DNA of 64,000 nucleotides, taken from Streptomyces sp. MA5143a. Its GTDB lineage: Bacteria; Actinomycetota; Actinomycetes; Streptomycetales; Streptomycetaceae. Where the stretch lies: NCBI RefSeq assembly GCF_900290235.1, contig NZ_OLMK01000034.1:62001-126000 (forward strand). Reading direction: 5' to 3'. The notes beneath the pieces were generated by a model that did no database searches, had not been told where the DNA came from, and saw only the letters and a program-made list of their open reading frames with translations. Positions 1 to 8,718 of the stretch are shown piece by piece. A program made the position numbers and the translations under genes. Positions within the stretch are counted from its first letter, which is position 1; the number at the start of each line of letters is the position of its first letter.

Positions 1-559
1 TCTTGGCCGCGGCGACCAGTTCGTCGTAGGTGGTCGGCGTGGCGACGCCGTTCTCGGTGAAGAGCTTCTTGTTGTACCAGATGCCCTCGATGTTGAACTG
101 GTACGGCATCACGTTGAACTTGCCGTACAAGTTCTCGACGGTCTTGATCGCCGCCGGCTGGAGGTCGTCCCAGACACCGAGGTCCTTGAGCGTCTTCTCC
201 AGGTCGAGGACCTGGCCGGCCTTGTCCAGGGTCTTGGTGAGCTGCGGGGTGCCGCCCGCCGCGAACTGCACCGGCAGGGCGTTCTGCCCGGCGAGCAGCT
301 GCACCTTCTGGTCGACGTTGCCGATCGGGAGCGTCTGGATCTTCAGCGGTAGGGCCGTGTTCTGCGTCTTGCACGCGCCCTTGCTCAGGGTGGTGAGCTC
401 CTGCTGCACGATGTGGTTGTCATCGTTGATGGTGAGGCTGAATTCCTTGGCGCCGCCGCTCGACGTGTTCGAACCGCCGCCGCAGGCGCTCAGCAGAAGA
501 CCGGCGGAGGTGGCGGTCGCCAGGACGGCAAGGCTGCGGGGCTTGAGGGTGTGGTGCAC
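1..559 (-). CDS. Sugar ABC transporter solute-binding lipoprotein (C-terminus beyond window)
   Basis: The first 186 residues are visible; the rest lies beyond the window edge. A GTG start is chosen because GAGGAG sits just upstream. The N-terminus is basic, then hydrophobic, and ends in a lipobox (LLLSAC, Cys26), so the product should be a membrane-anchored lipoprotein outside the cell. The remainder resembles family 1 extracellular solute-binding proteins (pattern FNVMPYQFNIEGIWYNKKLF), which deliver oligosaccharides to ABC permeases. Permease genes would be expected further left. A LacI-type palindrome lies between its promoter and start, and a LacI gene is next door. With a GH43 enzyme nearby, an arabino- or xylo-oligosaccharide is the likely ligand, by inference. 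Confidence 0.9.
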   Translation of the reverse strand, partial: MHHTLKPRSLAVLATATSAGLLLSACGGGSNTSSGGAKEFSLTINDDNHIVQQELTTLSKGACKTQNTALPLKIQTLPIGNVDQKVQLLAGQNALPVQFAAGGTPQLTKTLDKAGQVLDLEKTLKDLGVWDDLQPAAIKTVENLYGKFNVMPYQFNIEGIWYNKKLFTENGVATPTTYDELVAAAK

Positions 560-585
560 GGGGTTGCTCCTCGCGGTGCACAGCG

Positions 586-603
586 CATTGAAGCGCTTCA
601 ATG
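586..603. promoter_or_regulatory. LacI-family operator, perfect 18-bp palindrome
   Basis: CATTGAAGCGCTTCAATG is a perfect inverted repeat centred on GCGC. It lies 27 bases upstream of the binding-protein start and just downstream of its predicted -10 element, where a bound repressor would block transcription. Related copies lie upstream of the LacI gene and the GH43 gene. Confidence 0.8.
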
Positions 604-612
604 TTGCCCCGG

Positions 613-642
613 AACCTACGGCCCGCTACGCGACCATGTCAA
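613..642 (-). promoter_or_regulatory. Promoter of the solute-binding protein gene
   Basis: On the reverse strand TTGACA (bases 642 to 637) is followed after 18 bases by TAGGTT (618 to 613). These match -35 and -10 elements of a housekeeping-sigma promoter. The LacI-type palindrome follows 9 bases later. Confidence 0.6.
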
Positions 643-677
643 GAATGATTCGCCGGTATTTCCGAACCGCAATGTGC

Positions 678-744
678 CCGTCCCGGCAGAGAACAGGTGC
701 CCCCCGAGTCGGAGACGGGGGGCACCTGTTCTCTGCCGGGACGG
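678..744. terminator. Very strong hairpin, terminator after the LacI gene
   Basis: Two perfectly complementary 29-base arms (678-706 and 716-744) flank a 9-base loop. It begins 10 bases past the stop codon of the LacI gene and lies before the promoter of the next gene. It should therefore stop read-through from lacI. There is no T tract, as is usual in Streptomyces. Confidence 0.85.
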
Positions 745-754
745 ATGGGGCGAC

Positions 755-1798
755 TCAGTGCGGCGCGCTGGCCCGGACGATCAGCTCCGGTTCGAGCACG
801 ACGGTCGCATGCCGGTGCTGCGCGCCCGAGGCCACCTCGTCCAACAGCAGTCGCATCGCTTCCTGCCCCATCGCCCGCCCCGGCAGGTCCACCGCGGTCA
901 GGGGAACGGCCGCGGATCCGGCTGTCCGGTTGTTCTCGCATCCGACGATCGCGATCCGGCCGGGCACGTCCGTGCCCGCCACCGTGTGCAGTTCGTGGAT
1001 GATGCCGTTGGCCAGCTCGTCGGTGACGACGACCAGACCGTCCGGCAGGTCGTCGGGCTCCCGTCCGGCGAGCGCCCGGCCGACCAGGTGCCCGTGCGCC
1101 GTGGTGAGGCCGGCGCTGTCGATCTCCTCCAGCGCCACACGTCCGCCGGTCTCCTCGACCGCCGCGCGCACCCCCCTGCGGCGGTCACGCACGGGCTGGT
1201 AGTCGTCGTGCGCGACCACGTACGCCAGCCTGGTGCGGCCCGTGTCGATGAGGTGGCGGGCCGCCAGATACCCCACGTGTTCGTTGTTGACCAGCACCGA
1301 GCAGCACGTGCCCGGCCGCGGCGCGTAGTTGAGGAGCACGATCTGACGTCCGTGCGAGCGCATCCGGGCGATGCCCTCGGTGGAGTCCTCCATCGGAGCC
1401 AGCAGCACGCCGGTCACCCGGGCCTCGTCGAACACGTCCAGGTAGTCGTTCTGGAGTCCCATGTCGCACGCCGTGTTCGCGAGCAGCAGGTTGAGGCCGG
1501 CCGTGCGGGCAGCCTCCTGCGCGCCGTGCGCCATGTCGATGAACAGCGAGTTCTCGATGTCCGCGAGCACCATGCCGACACTGTCGTTGGACCCCGAGGC
1601 CAATGAGCGGGCCGCGTCGTTGCGCACGAAACCCAGCCGGCTTATGGCCTCACGCACGCGCTGCGCGGTCACGGGGCTGACCTTGGCCGGATGGTTCAGG
1701 ACGTTGGAAACCGTTCCGAGCGAGACGCCCGCCGCCTTCGCGACATCCTGCATGCTCGGACCGGCATGTCCCTGTGCTCGTGGACCTGCGGCTGCCAC
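755..1798 (-). CDS. LacI-family transcriptional repressor
   Basis: The 347-residue protein has the usual LacI layout. A helix-turn-helix and hinge helix lie near residues 16-62 (MQDVAKAAGVSLGTVSNVLN motif). A periplasmic-binding-like effector domain follows to the end (GMVLADIENSLF; VTDELANGIIHEL). It sits between a sugar-binding-protein gene and a secreted arabinanase-like gene. Palindromes containing AAGCG occur upstream of all three genes, so it is inferred to repress the set, itself included, until a sugar effector binds. A 29-base-pair hairpin terminates the transcript. The effector cannot be read from the sequence; an arabinose- or xylose-derived oligosaccharide is the best guess. Confidence 0.93.
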   Translation of the reverse strand: MAAAGPRAQGHAGPSMQDVAKAAGVSLGTVSNVLNHPAKVSPVTAQRVREAISRLGFVRNDAARSLASGSNDSVGMVLADIENSLFIDMAHGAQEAARTAGLNLLLANTACDMGLQNDYLDVFDEARVTGVLLAPMEDSTEGIARMRSHGRQIVLLNYAPRPGTCCSVLVNNEHVGYLAARHLIDTGRTRLAYVVAHDDYQPVRDRRRGVRAAVEETGGRVALEEIDSAGLTTAHGHLVGRALAGREPDDLPDGLVVVTDELANGIIHELHTVAGTDVPGRIAIVGCENNRTAGSAAVPLTAVDLPGRAMGQEAMRLLLDEVASGAQHRHATVVLEPELIVRASAPH

Positions 1799-1885
1799 GA
1801 CGCTCCTCGGCTTCCGGTCTCCTTCGAACTGGACACGTCACTGACAGGGCCCAGTCGGTGTGAACACCCGCAGGATACACGCTGG

Positions 1886-1903
1886 CGTTAAAGCGCTCCA
1901 ACG
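1886..1903. promoter_or_regulatory. LacI-family operator copy upstream of the lacI gene
   Basis: CGTTAAAGCGCTCCAACG keeps the AGCGCT core and the CGTT/AACG flanks of the palindrome, with two mismatched base pairs. It lies 88 bases upstream of the LacI start, fitting autoregulation. Confidence 0.65.
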
Positions 1904-2129
1904 TCTGTAGGTGACTCACACCCCGGAACTCGCTGGATGCGAGCCCATATGCCCGGCTCGCGGGGTTTTGACTGGTGTGCTCGCGAGCTGTCAGTCTCCG
2001 GGGCAGCGCCCACTCCACGAGCCTCGCCACAGGAGCGGCGGCACGCACCGGACTTGCTGCTGTCCGCAGGATGCTGCGGGAGCCCTTGACGTGCGGACCG
2101 GACAGTGCCAGCCTCACACCGCTGAAGCG

Positions 2130-2145
2130 ATTGAAGCGTATCAAT
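2130..2145. promoter_or_regulatory. LacI-family operator copy upstream of the GH43 gene
   Basis: ATTGAAGCGTATCAAT resembles the perfect palindrome at 586-603 (ATTGAAGCGCTTCAAT) with two substitutions in the right half. It is about 310 bases upstream of the arabinanase-like gene. Confidence 0.55.
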
Positions 2146-2216
2146 CCGCGCTTCGGCTCTGGAATGCTGGCCCACGCGGCGACCTCCCCACAGCCGTACC
2201 GGCCATGCACAGGCCT

Positions 2217-2253
2217 GACCATGTGCTCCGGTTCCGCGCGGGAGCACATGGTC
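2217..2253. repeat. 13-bp inverted repeat in the GH43 upstream region
   Basis: GACCATGTGCTCC (2217-2229) is the exact reverse complement of 2241-2253, around an 11-base loop. It lies about 205 bases upstream of the GH43 start. It could be a leader hairpin or a binding site for a second regulator. No T tract follows. Confidence 0.55.
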
Positions 2254-2458
2254 GGCCCTCACGCAGCCAAACCCGCCCGCCGTCCTCTCACACCGCCGAG
2301 GAAGCCGCGAAGCCATGACAGCCGGCCTCGGCGCCCCCAGGGCGGGGTGGGGAGACAGGGACGTGTCGGGTCCGCATCGAGCTGTGGACGCGCGAGGCGG
2401 CGACCGGACACCCGCCGCGCGGTCGCGCCCATGCATCAGCGACACGAAGGAGTCTCGA

Positions 2459-3889
2459 ATGACAAGCCGGCGCGCCGCAGGCGCATACCCCGAGATCCGC
2501 AGACGTTGTGTCCCTCCCACCCTTGCCGCGATCCTGGCCACCCTCTTGGTCGTCATGGGTCTGGTCACCGCCGGCCCGGCAAAGGCACTCAGCGGTGACG
2601 TCCGGATGCACGACCCGAGTGTCATCAAGGTGGGACACTGCTACTACGGATTCTCCACCGGGTTCGAGAAGGACCCGCTCAACCCCAGCGGATCCATCAC
2701 CATCCGCAGGACATGCGCCCGCACCGCCGCGACGGGCTGGGCGAAGGTGGGCAACGTCTGGGAGACGACCCCGTCGTGGATCAGCAGCAAGCTCGGCGCG
2801 ACTCCGCCGAACATCTGGGCCCCCGACATCGCGTACTTCAACGGCAAGTACCACCTGTACTACGCCGGTTCGCGATGGGGGACGAACTACGCGGTGATGG
2901 GCCTGGCCACCGCCAGGCACATCGAAGGCCCGTGGACCGACCAGGGCATGGTCACGGACGTCAACTACCCGATCGACCCCAACGTCGAGAAGGGGCCCCA
3001 CGGCCGGCTGTACATCTCCTGGGGCTCCTGGACCGGCAGCGGCACCTACATGCACGCCCTGAACCCTCGCACCGGCAAGTTGTCCGGCACTGACAACAAG
3101 CTCCGGCACGTCGCCATCAACATCGAGAACCCCACCATCATCCACAACGGCGGCTACTACTACCTCTTCGGTTCCAAGGGGTGGTGCTGCAGCGGGGTGA
3201 ACAGCACCTACTACACCGTGGTGGGGCGGTCCACCAGCATCACCGGCCCCTACCTGGACCAGAGCGGCACGGACATGCTGTCCAACGGCGGAACCACCGT
3301 CCTCACCGGCGCGTACCCCAAGGTCGCCGCGGGTGGCGCCGACGCGTTCGAAGACGGCAGGTCCGACTATCTCGCCTACCACTACTACGACGGCGACAAC
3401 GCCGGGCAGGAGACCCTCGACCTCCGCCGGGTGACCTTCGCGGGCGGATGGCCCGTCATCGCCGGTCCTCGCGGTGCCGCCAACAACCATCTGCTGAACC
3501 GCAGCAGCGGCAAGTGCGCGGACGTCTGGTACCTGAGTACGGCGGACGACGCGTCGGTCAACTCCGGGAACTGCAACTCCGGCGCCAACCAGCAGTGGGT
3601 GTCGACGCCGGTGGGCCGCGACTACCAACTGGTCAACGTCAACAGCGGTAAGTGCCTCCAGGTCTCCGGTGCCTCCACCGCCGACGGCGCGGCGGTCGTC
3701 CAGTCGACGTGCACCGGTGCCTCGCACCAGTTGTGGAAGAAGACACCGGTGATCGGCGGCTACGTCACCTTGACCAACGTCCGCAGCGGCAAGTGCCTGG
3801 AGGTCGCCGGGGCGTCCGGCGACAACGGCGCGGCCCTGGACCAGTCGACCTGCGCCGCCAGCGCCAACCACCAGTGGATGGTCGTCTGA
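2459..3889 (+). CDS. Secreted GH43 arabinanase-like enzyme with C-terminal ricin-type carbohydrate-binding domain
   Basis: The ATG has GAAGGAG six bases upstream, giving 476 residues. A signal peptide ends near AKA (about residue 44). The five-bladed GH43 domain follows, with HDPSVIKVG near its start (the first catalytic Asp), NIWAPDIAYFNGKYHLYYAG and IDPNVEKGP. The last 135 or so residues hold three CBM13/ricin-type repeats, each with SGKC and ending near QQW, HQLW or HQW. The family hydrolyses arabinan or related arabinose- and xylose-containing polymers outside the cell. Products would be taken up by the binding-protein system at the left edge, and the operator upstream links both to the LacI protein. 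Exact polymer specificity is not readable. Confidence 0.9.
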   Translation: MTSRRAAGAYPEIRRRCVPPTLAAILATLLVVMGLVTAGPAKALSGDVRMHDPSVIKVGHCYYGFSTGFEKDPLNPSGSITIRRTCARTAATGWAKVGNVWETTPSWISSKLGATPPNIWAPDIAYFNGKYHLYYAGSRWGTNYAVMGLATARHIEGPWTDQGMVTDVNYPIDPNVEKGPHGRLYISWGSWTGSGTYMHALNPRTGKLSGTDNKLRHVAINIENPTIIHNGGYYYLFGSKGWCCSGVNSTYYTVVGRSTSITGPYLDQSGTDMLSNGGTTVLTGAYPKVAAGGADAFEDGRSDYLAYHYYDGDNAGQETLDLRRVTFAGGWPVIAGPRGAANNHLLNRSSGKCADVWYLSTADDASVNSGNCNSGANQQWVSTPVGRDYQLVNVNSGKCLQVSGASTADGAAVVQSTCTGASHQLWKKTPVIGGYVTLTNVRSGKCLEVAGASGDNGAALDQSTCAASANHQWMVV

Positions 3890-3939
3890 CCGCTACAGCG
3901 AGCGGTGTCCCAGGGGGCGACACGCTTGGCAGGCCATGC

Positions 3940-3972
3940 GCACCCCGGGCGGGCAGGCTCCGCCCGGGGTGC
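3940..3972. terminator. Terminator after the GH43 gene
   Basis: Perfect 13-base-pair arms (3940-3952 and 3960-3972) flank a 7-base loop, 50 bases past the stop codon. It could serve the GH43 gene and the convergent dehydrogenase gene. Confidence 0.8.
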
Positions 3973-4094
3973 CGTCGTGCCGTCACACACTCGTGCGGTG
4001 ATCGCCGCTGGTTCAGCCACTGGCGGAGTCCGGGTGACTGACACCCGTCACCCGGACCGGTCCGGGGAGCAGACGGGCTGCGGTCCCTGGGTTC

Positions 4095-5270
4095 CTATCG
4101 CTTGCTGCCGTTGCCGTGGCCGTTGGGATGCAGGACCACCTTGGTCCAGCCCTCGTCGCGGGCGTCGAAGTGCTCGTAGGCGGTGGGGGCCTCGTCCAGG
4201 CTGAGCTCGTGGGAGACGATGAAGCTCGGCGTCGCCTTCTCGGCGGCGATCAGGTCCCGCAGCGCCCGGTTGTACTTCTTCACCGGGGCCTGGCCGGTCC
4301 CCATGTGCTGGCCCTTGAACCACATCGTCCCGAAGTCGATCGGTACCTTGCCCTGTGCCTCCAGCTCTCCCTGCGCCTCTTCGCCGCCGGGGTCCTGGGG
4401 CAGGAACACGCCCACCACTCCGATGTCGCCCGTGAACCTGACCGAGTCGATCAGGCCGTTGAGGGTGAGGCTGGCGTCCTCGTCTCCCTCGTGGTCGTGG
4501 GCCTGGTAGCCGACGCATTCGCACCCGTTGTCGGCGCCGAGGCCGAGGGTGGCTTCCTTGACGACCTCCGCCGGGTCCTGCTCGGCGGTGTTGATCGGGA
4601 TGGCCCCGATCTCCTCCGCCTTGCTCAGCCGGTCGGGCTGGTGGTCGGCCACCCAGACACGCCCGGCGCCCTTGAGGAGCGCGGAGTAGGCCGCCATCAG
4701 CCCGACGGGGCCGGCCCCGAAGACGATCGTCTGGTCGCCCGGTTTGACGTTGGCCATCTCGGTGGCGTGGTAGCCGGTGGGGAAGATGTCGGCGAGCATC
4801 ACGTAGTCGGTCTGGCGCTCGGCGGCGTCCTCGCCCAGGCGCAGCGCGTTGAAGTCGCCGTAGGGCACACGCAGCAGCTCCGCCTGGCCACCCTGGTAGG
4901 GGCCCATGTCGGCGAAGCCGTAGGCGGCTCCGGCCAGGGCCGGTTCCGGCTGCATGGTCAGGCAGTAGTTGGTCAGCCCCTGCTCGCACTGCTTGCAGAA
5001 GCCGCAGGCGATGTTGAAGGGCAGGACCACGTACTCGCCGACCTGGACCTTGCGCACGGCCGGGCCGACCTCCACGACCTGGCCCATGTTCTCGTGCCCC
5101 AGCGTGCGGCCGGACTCGAACGAGGTACGGCCCTCGTACATGTGCAGGTCCGAACCGCAGATGTTGGTGGTGGTGATCTTGACGATGATGTCGCAGGGAT
5201 GCTCGATCTTCGCGTCCGGTACGTCCTTCACCGTGACCGTTCGCGGTCCTTCGTATACCGCTGCCTTCAT
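4095..5270 (-). CDS. Zinc-dependent alcohol dehydrogenase, formaldehyde-dehydrogenase-like
   Basis: The start MKAAVYEG is chosen because AAGGGA lies eight bases upstream, giving 391 residues. The medium-chain dehydrogenase pattern is clear. Catalytic zinc ligands are Cys38 and the GHE motif at 58-60. Four structural-zinc cysteines lie in the CGFCKQC...NYC segment near 90-105. A Rossmann motif GAGPVGL is near 186. The extended loop after the nucleotide-binding part matches glutathione-independent formaldehyde dehydrogenases and related threonine-dehydrogenase-like enzymes. It would oxidise an alcohol or aldehyde adduct with NAD(P). It is a single gene divergent from a hemerythrin-like gene, and the substrate is uncertain. 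Confidence 0.88.
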   Translation of the reverse strand: MKAAVYEGPRTVTVKDVPDAKIEHPCDIIVKITTTNICGSDLHMYEGRTSFESGRTLGHENMGQVVEVGPAVRKVQVGEYVVLPFNIACGFCKQCEQGLTNYCLTMQPEPALAGAAYGFADMGPYQGGQAELLRVPYGDFNALRLGEDAAERQTDYVMLADIFPTGYHATEMANVKPGDQTIVFGAGPVGLMAAYSALLKGAGRVWVADHQPDRLSKAEEIGAIPINTAEQDPAEVVKEATLGLGADNGCECVGYQAHDHEGDEDASLTLNGLIDSVRFTGDIGVVGVFLPQDPGGEEAQGELEAQGKVPIDFGTMWFKGQHMGTGQAPVKKYNRALRDLIAAEKATPSFIVSHELSLDEAPTAYEHFDARDEGWTKVVLHPNGHGNGSKR

Positions 5271-5616
5271 GATTGAAATCCCTTGATGTCGCGGCACGAC
5301 CGCACCACGGCGGCGATGGAGACGGCGCGAAATGCCTCACTCCCGAGCATTGAACGAGGGGGGTGCGGGACGCGGTCCGTGGCTCCGACATGCCTCTACG
5401 GGTCGTCCACCCGGATCAGGTGCAACGGCGCGGCCGACGGCTTGCGATACGGAGTACCGGCGGCGTGCCGCACGGGTCCCCGTCGACCCTCGACGCGAAA
5501 CGAGCACACGCACATCAATCAGGAAAATCTTGATGCAGACAATCCTGCTGAACACCAGTGGACGGGGTAGCAGGAACTCGGCAAGGTCCCCCCGCACGAA
5601 AGTGAGGCCTCTTCCC
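5271..5616. other. Divergent intergenic region, no gene seen
   Basis: This spacer separates the divergent dehydrogenase and hemerythrin-like genes. No ribosome-site-supported frame, strong palindrome or clear stress-sigma promoter was found. Confidence 0.5.
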
Positions 5617-6108
5617 ATGGCAGAGACACGAGACGTCGTTGAACTCATTCTTCAGGACCACCGGAAGATGGAGGAGCTCTTTCGCCTGATGCGCAGCGTC
5701 GAAGCCGACCGGGCCGCCGCTTTGCGGGAATTCTCCGATCTGCTGATCGCGCACGCGCTGGCGGAAGAGGCGAAGGTCTATCCCGCGCTCAAGCGCTACA
5801 AGAAGATCGACGACGAAGAGGTGGAACACGGCGAGGAGGAGCACGAGGAGGGCAACAAGGCACTCCTGGAACTGCTGGAAGTCGACGAGGTCGGCTCCCC
5901 GGAGTGGGACGAGAAGCTGGAAGATCTCGTTCAGGCCGTCACCCACCACGCCGACGAGGAGGAGCGCACCATCCTCAACGGGGCGCGCGAGAACGTGGCC
6001 ATGGAGCGCCGCGAGGAACTGGGCGCGGCTTTTGTGGAAGAGCGCGAGCGTCAGCTGAAGGAAGGCTGCGGCGCCGTCGACAATGTGCGCCGCATCGTCA
6101 GCTCCTGA
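5617..6108 (+). CDS. Hemerythrin (HHE)-domain protein
   Basis: The 163-residue protein starts MAETRDVV with GTGAGG nine bases upstream. Histidine and glutamate ligands recur along four helices: DHRKMEELF (His15), HALAEEAKVYPAL, EHGEEEHEEG and VTHHADEEERTIL. This is the HHE fold, which carries a di-iron centre. Family members bind oxygen, nitric oxide or peroxide, or buffer iron in the cytoplasm. Charge is strongly acidic, and no signal peptide or membrane segment is present. The neighbouring dehydrogenase on the other strand may be part of the same stress response, but no shared control site was found. Confidence 0.88.
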   Translation: MAETRDVVELILQDHRKMEELFRLMRSVEADRAAALREFSDLLIAHALAEEAKVYPALKRYKKIDDEEVEHGEEEHEEGNKALLELLEVDEVGSPEWDEKLEDLVQAVTHHADEEERTILNGARENVAMERREELGAAFVEERERQLKEGCGAVDNVRRIVSS

Positions 6109-6335
6109 CCACAACCCGTGCCACTCCCCTGGAATCAGGGCCGCCATCCGAGGTGGCCGCTTGACTTATTTCAGACCGGTGTGACGCTGGAGAAGAGGCG
6201 GTTCCGCCGCCGTATCGCGTAGAGCCTGGCAGCGCCGCCCATCGGGTCCAGTCACCCACCGGTTCGCGGCGGCGACAGATGACCCGACCCCTGCTCCGTA
6301 GGGGAAGTCTCGGGGACGCGAAATGAGGCGATCAA

Positions 6336-7436
6336 ATGGACCGGGTTCCCGAGGTGGCCGTGATAGGAGCCGGCATCGTCGGACTCTGCACCGCCTATGC
6401 ACTGGCCGAACGCGGAACGATGGCGCGGGTCTACGAAAGCGGCCTTCCAGGCAACGGGCAATCCGGTGGCGAGTCCCGCATATTCCGTCACGCGCACGAC
6501 GACGCCCGCCTGGTTGAATTCACCCGGCAGGGCCGCGCCGTCTGGGACGAGTGGGCCGACCGGTTCGGCGCCGAACTGATCTCCCAGGATGGCGTGGTCG
6601 CCCTGGGCGATCCCGTTCCTGGGAGACTTCGCATTCTGCGGGATGCCGGCGGCATACGGGCCCGGACCGTGGACAGCGACGAGCTTCAGGCCGGCATGCC
6701 GCTGCTCGCGGACTACCGCGGGCCCGCGATGCTCGATGAGGACGGCGGTGCCATCCGCGCCCGGGTCGCGGTCCAGTGCCTGGCCGACGCACTGGGTGAC
6801 TCCGTGGTCACCGACGAGGTCCTCTCGCTGCGTCCCACGGGCCGCGGCACGGTGGAGGTGCTCAGCACCGTCGGCCGCGAAGAGTACGCGAGCGTCGTGG
6901 TGTGCGCGGGCTTGGGCGCCGCCCGACTGGCGCGCAACGTGGGGCTTTCGCTCCCCATACGGTCGGCGGCCCACGTCCGCCTCACCTTCCAGGTCAGGGG
7001 AGCACCCCCGGAACGGGTCGCCTGTCTGCAGGACAGCAGCGGCGACTTCGGGGAGGTCGGCGTCTACGCAGCCCCCTACCCGGGCAACAGCCGATATGCG
7101 GTGGGCCTCAGCCAAGCGGTCGAGGTGCGGGAGGACGGCAGTGTCGTGGACCCCGAAGCGCTGGCGGCACTCAGCGACCGCGCCAGCGCGTATGTCTCCC
7201 ACGCATTGCCCCGCCTCGACCCCGAGCCCGTCGAGCACCTGCACTGCTGGGTGACAAGCCTGCCGTGGAGCGAAGACGGCCTAGCGGTCTGGGAAGCCGA
7301 CAGAATCCTTTTCGTAGCCGGGCACAACCTCTTCAAACAGGCACCTCGACTGGGGCGGGCATTGGCCGGCGCGGCCATGGCCGAAAAACTCGAGGAGAAC
7401 CTGCGTCCGGCGGCAACACTCGGCCGGCCCGGCTGA
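6336..7436 (+). CDS. FAD-dependent amine/amino-acid oxidase (DAO family, sarcosine-oxidase-like)
   Basis: 366 residues. An N-terminal dinucleotide-binding motif GAGIVG (residues 11-16) is followed by the GESRIFRHAH segment typical of monomeric sarcosine and N-methyl-tryptophan oxidases (normally SRxIR/FR...Y). A second conserved region near the C-terminus (FVAGHNLFKQAP) contributes to the flavin pocket. The usual covalent-flavin Cys in that loop is replaced: the loop reads HNLFKQAP where sarcosine oxidases have GxSGHGFK. Flavin may therefore be bound non-covalently. GAGG is eight bases upstream of the ATG. The protein is cytoplasmic and its substrate unknown. It is not in an operon; the next gene converges. 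Confidence 0.82.
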   Translation: MDRVPEVAVIGAGIVGLCTAYALAERGTMARVYESGLPGNGQSGGESRIFRHAHDDARLVEFTRQGRAVWDEWADRFGAELISQDGVVALGDPVPGRLRILRDAGGIRARTVDSDELQAGMPLLADYRGPAMLDEDGGAIRARVAVQCLADALGDSVVTDEVLSLRPTGRGTVEVLSTVGREEYASVVVCAGLGAARLARNVGLSLPIRSAAHVRLTFQVRGAPPERVACLQDSSGDFGEVGVYAAPYPGNSRYAVGLSQAVEVREDGSVVDPEALAALSDRASAYVSHALPRLDPEPVEHLHCWVTSLPWSEDGLAVWEADRILFVAGHNLFKQAPRLGRALAGAAMAEKLEENLRPAATLGRPG

Positions 7437-7505
7437 ACGCCCAACTGGGGCCATGTCGCTGGACGCCCTGCGGTACGCCCCGGCCGCGTCGCCGGGCAAC
7501 ACCCT

Positions 7506-8627
7506 TTAGTCATCTCGGCCGTTCTGAAGCTTGCGGCGACGTTCCTGTTCGCGCTTGGAGTAGGCGGCCGCCCGGATCGCCTCGTCGCTCTCCAAGCCTG
7601 ATCCCAGTGCGCCGCCCACCGTGGCGACCGAAGCGACGAACCAGGCCAGCGTCACGTACTCCTCGGCGTGCAGTGGGGTTCGCGTCATGGAGGCGAACAC
7701 TTGGTCGTTGAGGATGAACAGCGCCCACACCCAGTTGATGAGCATCAAACCCACGTAGCAGACGAGCACCCCGATACCCACGGTCGCGACCGTCGAGGCG
7801 TTGTAGAGCCGCGCTCTCTGCCTCGCCTCCGGCGAGCTCTCCGCTGATCGATGCCACAGCTCCGCGTCTATGATCAGCCAGCCGATCATGATCGCGACAG
7901 ATCCGACGGTGGCGATCACAAGGCGTGGCGTGCTGAGGAACGCGGCCAGGCTCCAGACGGTGGAGTTCACGGTGGCGACTGCCCCGGTGGCGAGCGCGGC
8001 CGCCAGGGCTTTCGACAAGCCCGGCACCAACCGCCACGGCCGGTTGGCGCGGACCATCCCGGCGAGCACTCGCAGGTAACCGCGCGGTCCGCCGACGACG
8101 TACCGAAGATCGTCGGTCTCCTCCTCGCCGGTTCGGCCCGGATGAACAGGCGCGAGCCGCTTGCCGGAGGGCCCCGGAAGCGGCTGACCTCGTGAAGGTC
8201 CTTCAGCACCAGTGGTTGACGGACCCGAGATGTCAAGCACGGCTTCTTCGACGGCCCGCCGGGCCCTCGTCTGCAGCCGCAGGCCTCCCAGTGAAGGAAG
8301 AGAGAGCAGCGCCAAGCCGTGTTCGTGATTCAGGTTCACAGCGAGCCTGCGCCCGTGTGCGTGCAGTGGGAGATCGGTGAGGGCCACGACGATGTCCCAG
8401 TTCTCCGCACTCCCACGGTCCATGATCTGGCGCATCAAGGTGGGCGGGTCTTCCGCCCCGGCGGTGAAGGGCTCACTGACCACCTCGACGTCGAACCGTC
8501 GCCCCTGGCCCGACTTGTCGGCGAGCCGAGCAGAAAGTGTCCGGGCCATGCGCTGCGCGATTTCCGTAGGCGTGTCCGGATCCGCCAGGAGAGCCACGAC
8601 CGTGACGCCTTGAGAGGACACCTGCAT
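7506..8627 (-). CDS. Actinobacterial membrane protein, function unknown
   Basis: I do not recognise a named family. The 373-residue protein has a cytoplasmic-looking N-terminal half with a Rossmann-like start (VTVVALLADPDTPTE) and a segment WDIVVALTDLPLH. The C-terminal half has about four membrane spans, near residues 205-230, 233-255, 282-305 and 325-345. A charged tail follows (SKREQERRRKLQNGRDD). Similar proteins are common and uncharacterised in Streptomyces. It stands alone, convergent with the oxidase gene. Confidence 0.75.
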   Translation of the reverse strand: MQVSSQGVTVVALLADPDTPTEIAQRMARTLSARLADKSGQGRRFDVEVVSEPFTAGAEDPPTLMRQIMDRGSAENWDIVVALTDLPLHAHGRRLAVNLNHEHGLALLSLPSLGGLRLQTRARRAVEEAVLDISGPSTTGAEGPSRGQPLPGPSGKRLAPVHPGRTGEEETDDLRYVVGGPRGYLRVLAGMVRANRPWRLVPGLSKALAAALATGAVATVNSTVWSLAAFLSTPRLVIATVGSVAIMIGWLIIDAELWHRSAESSPEARQRARLYNASTVATVGIGVLVCYVGLMLINWVWALFILNDQVFASMTRTPLHAEEYVTLAWFVASVATVGGALGSGLESDEAIRAAAYSKREQERRRKLQNGRDD

Positions 8628-8718
8628 TGCTGGACCCTCCTCACCGGCTGCCCCGCCGCTCCCGAGTGCCCACAGACTCCGCCGAGGTAACGTCGATGCC
8701 GCGCGTCACGCCTGCCCC

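Larger units (their letters stand above)
1799..2458. other. Intergenic region with divergent LacI/GH43 control elements
   Basis: No convincing gene is seen here. Open frames exist on both strands, but none has a ribosome site or recognisable product. The region holds two operator-like palindromes and one 13-base-pair hairpin, listed separately. Confidence 0.6.

Noticed and set aside
1911..2318. Open frame of 135 codons between the LacI and GH43 genes
   Set aside because: No ribosome site, no domain, and it contains an operator-like palindrome and the leader hairpin; typical chance frame in GC-rich DNA.
5500..5616. Stress-sigma (SigB-type) promoter before the hemerythrin-like gene
   Set aside because: GGGTAG is present near 5566 but no GTTT element lies 14-16 bases upstream.
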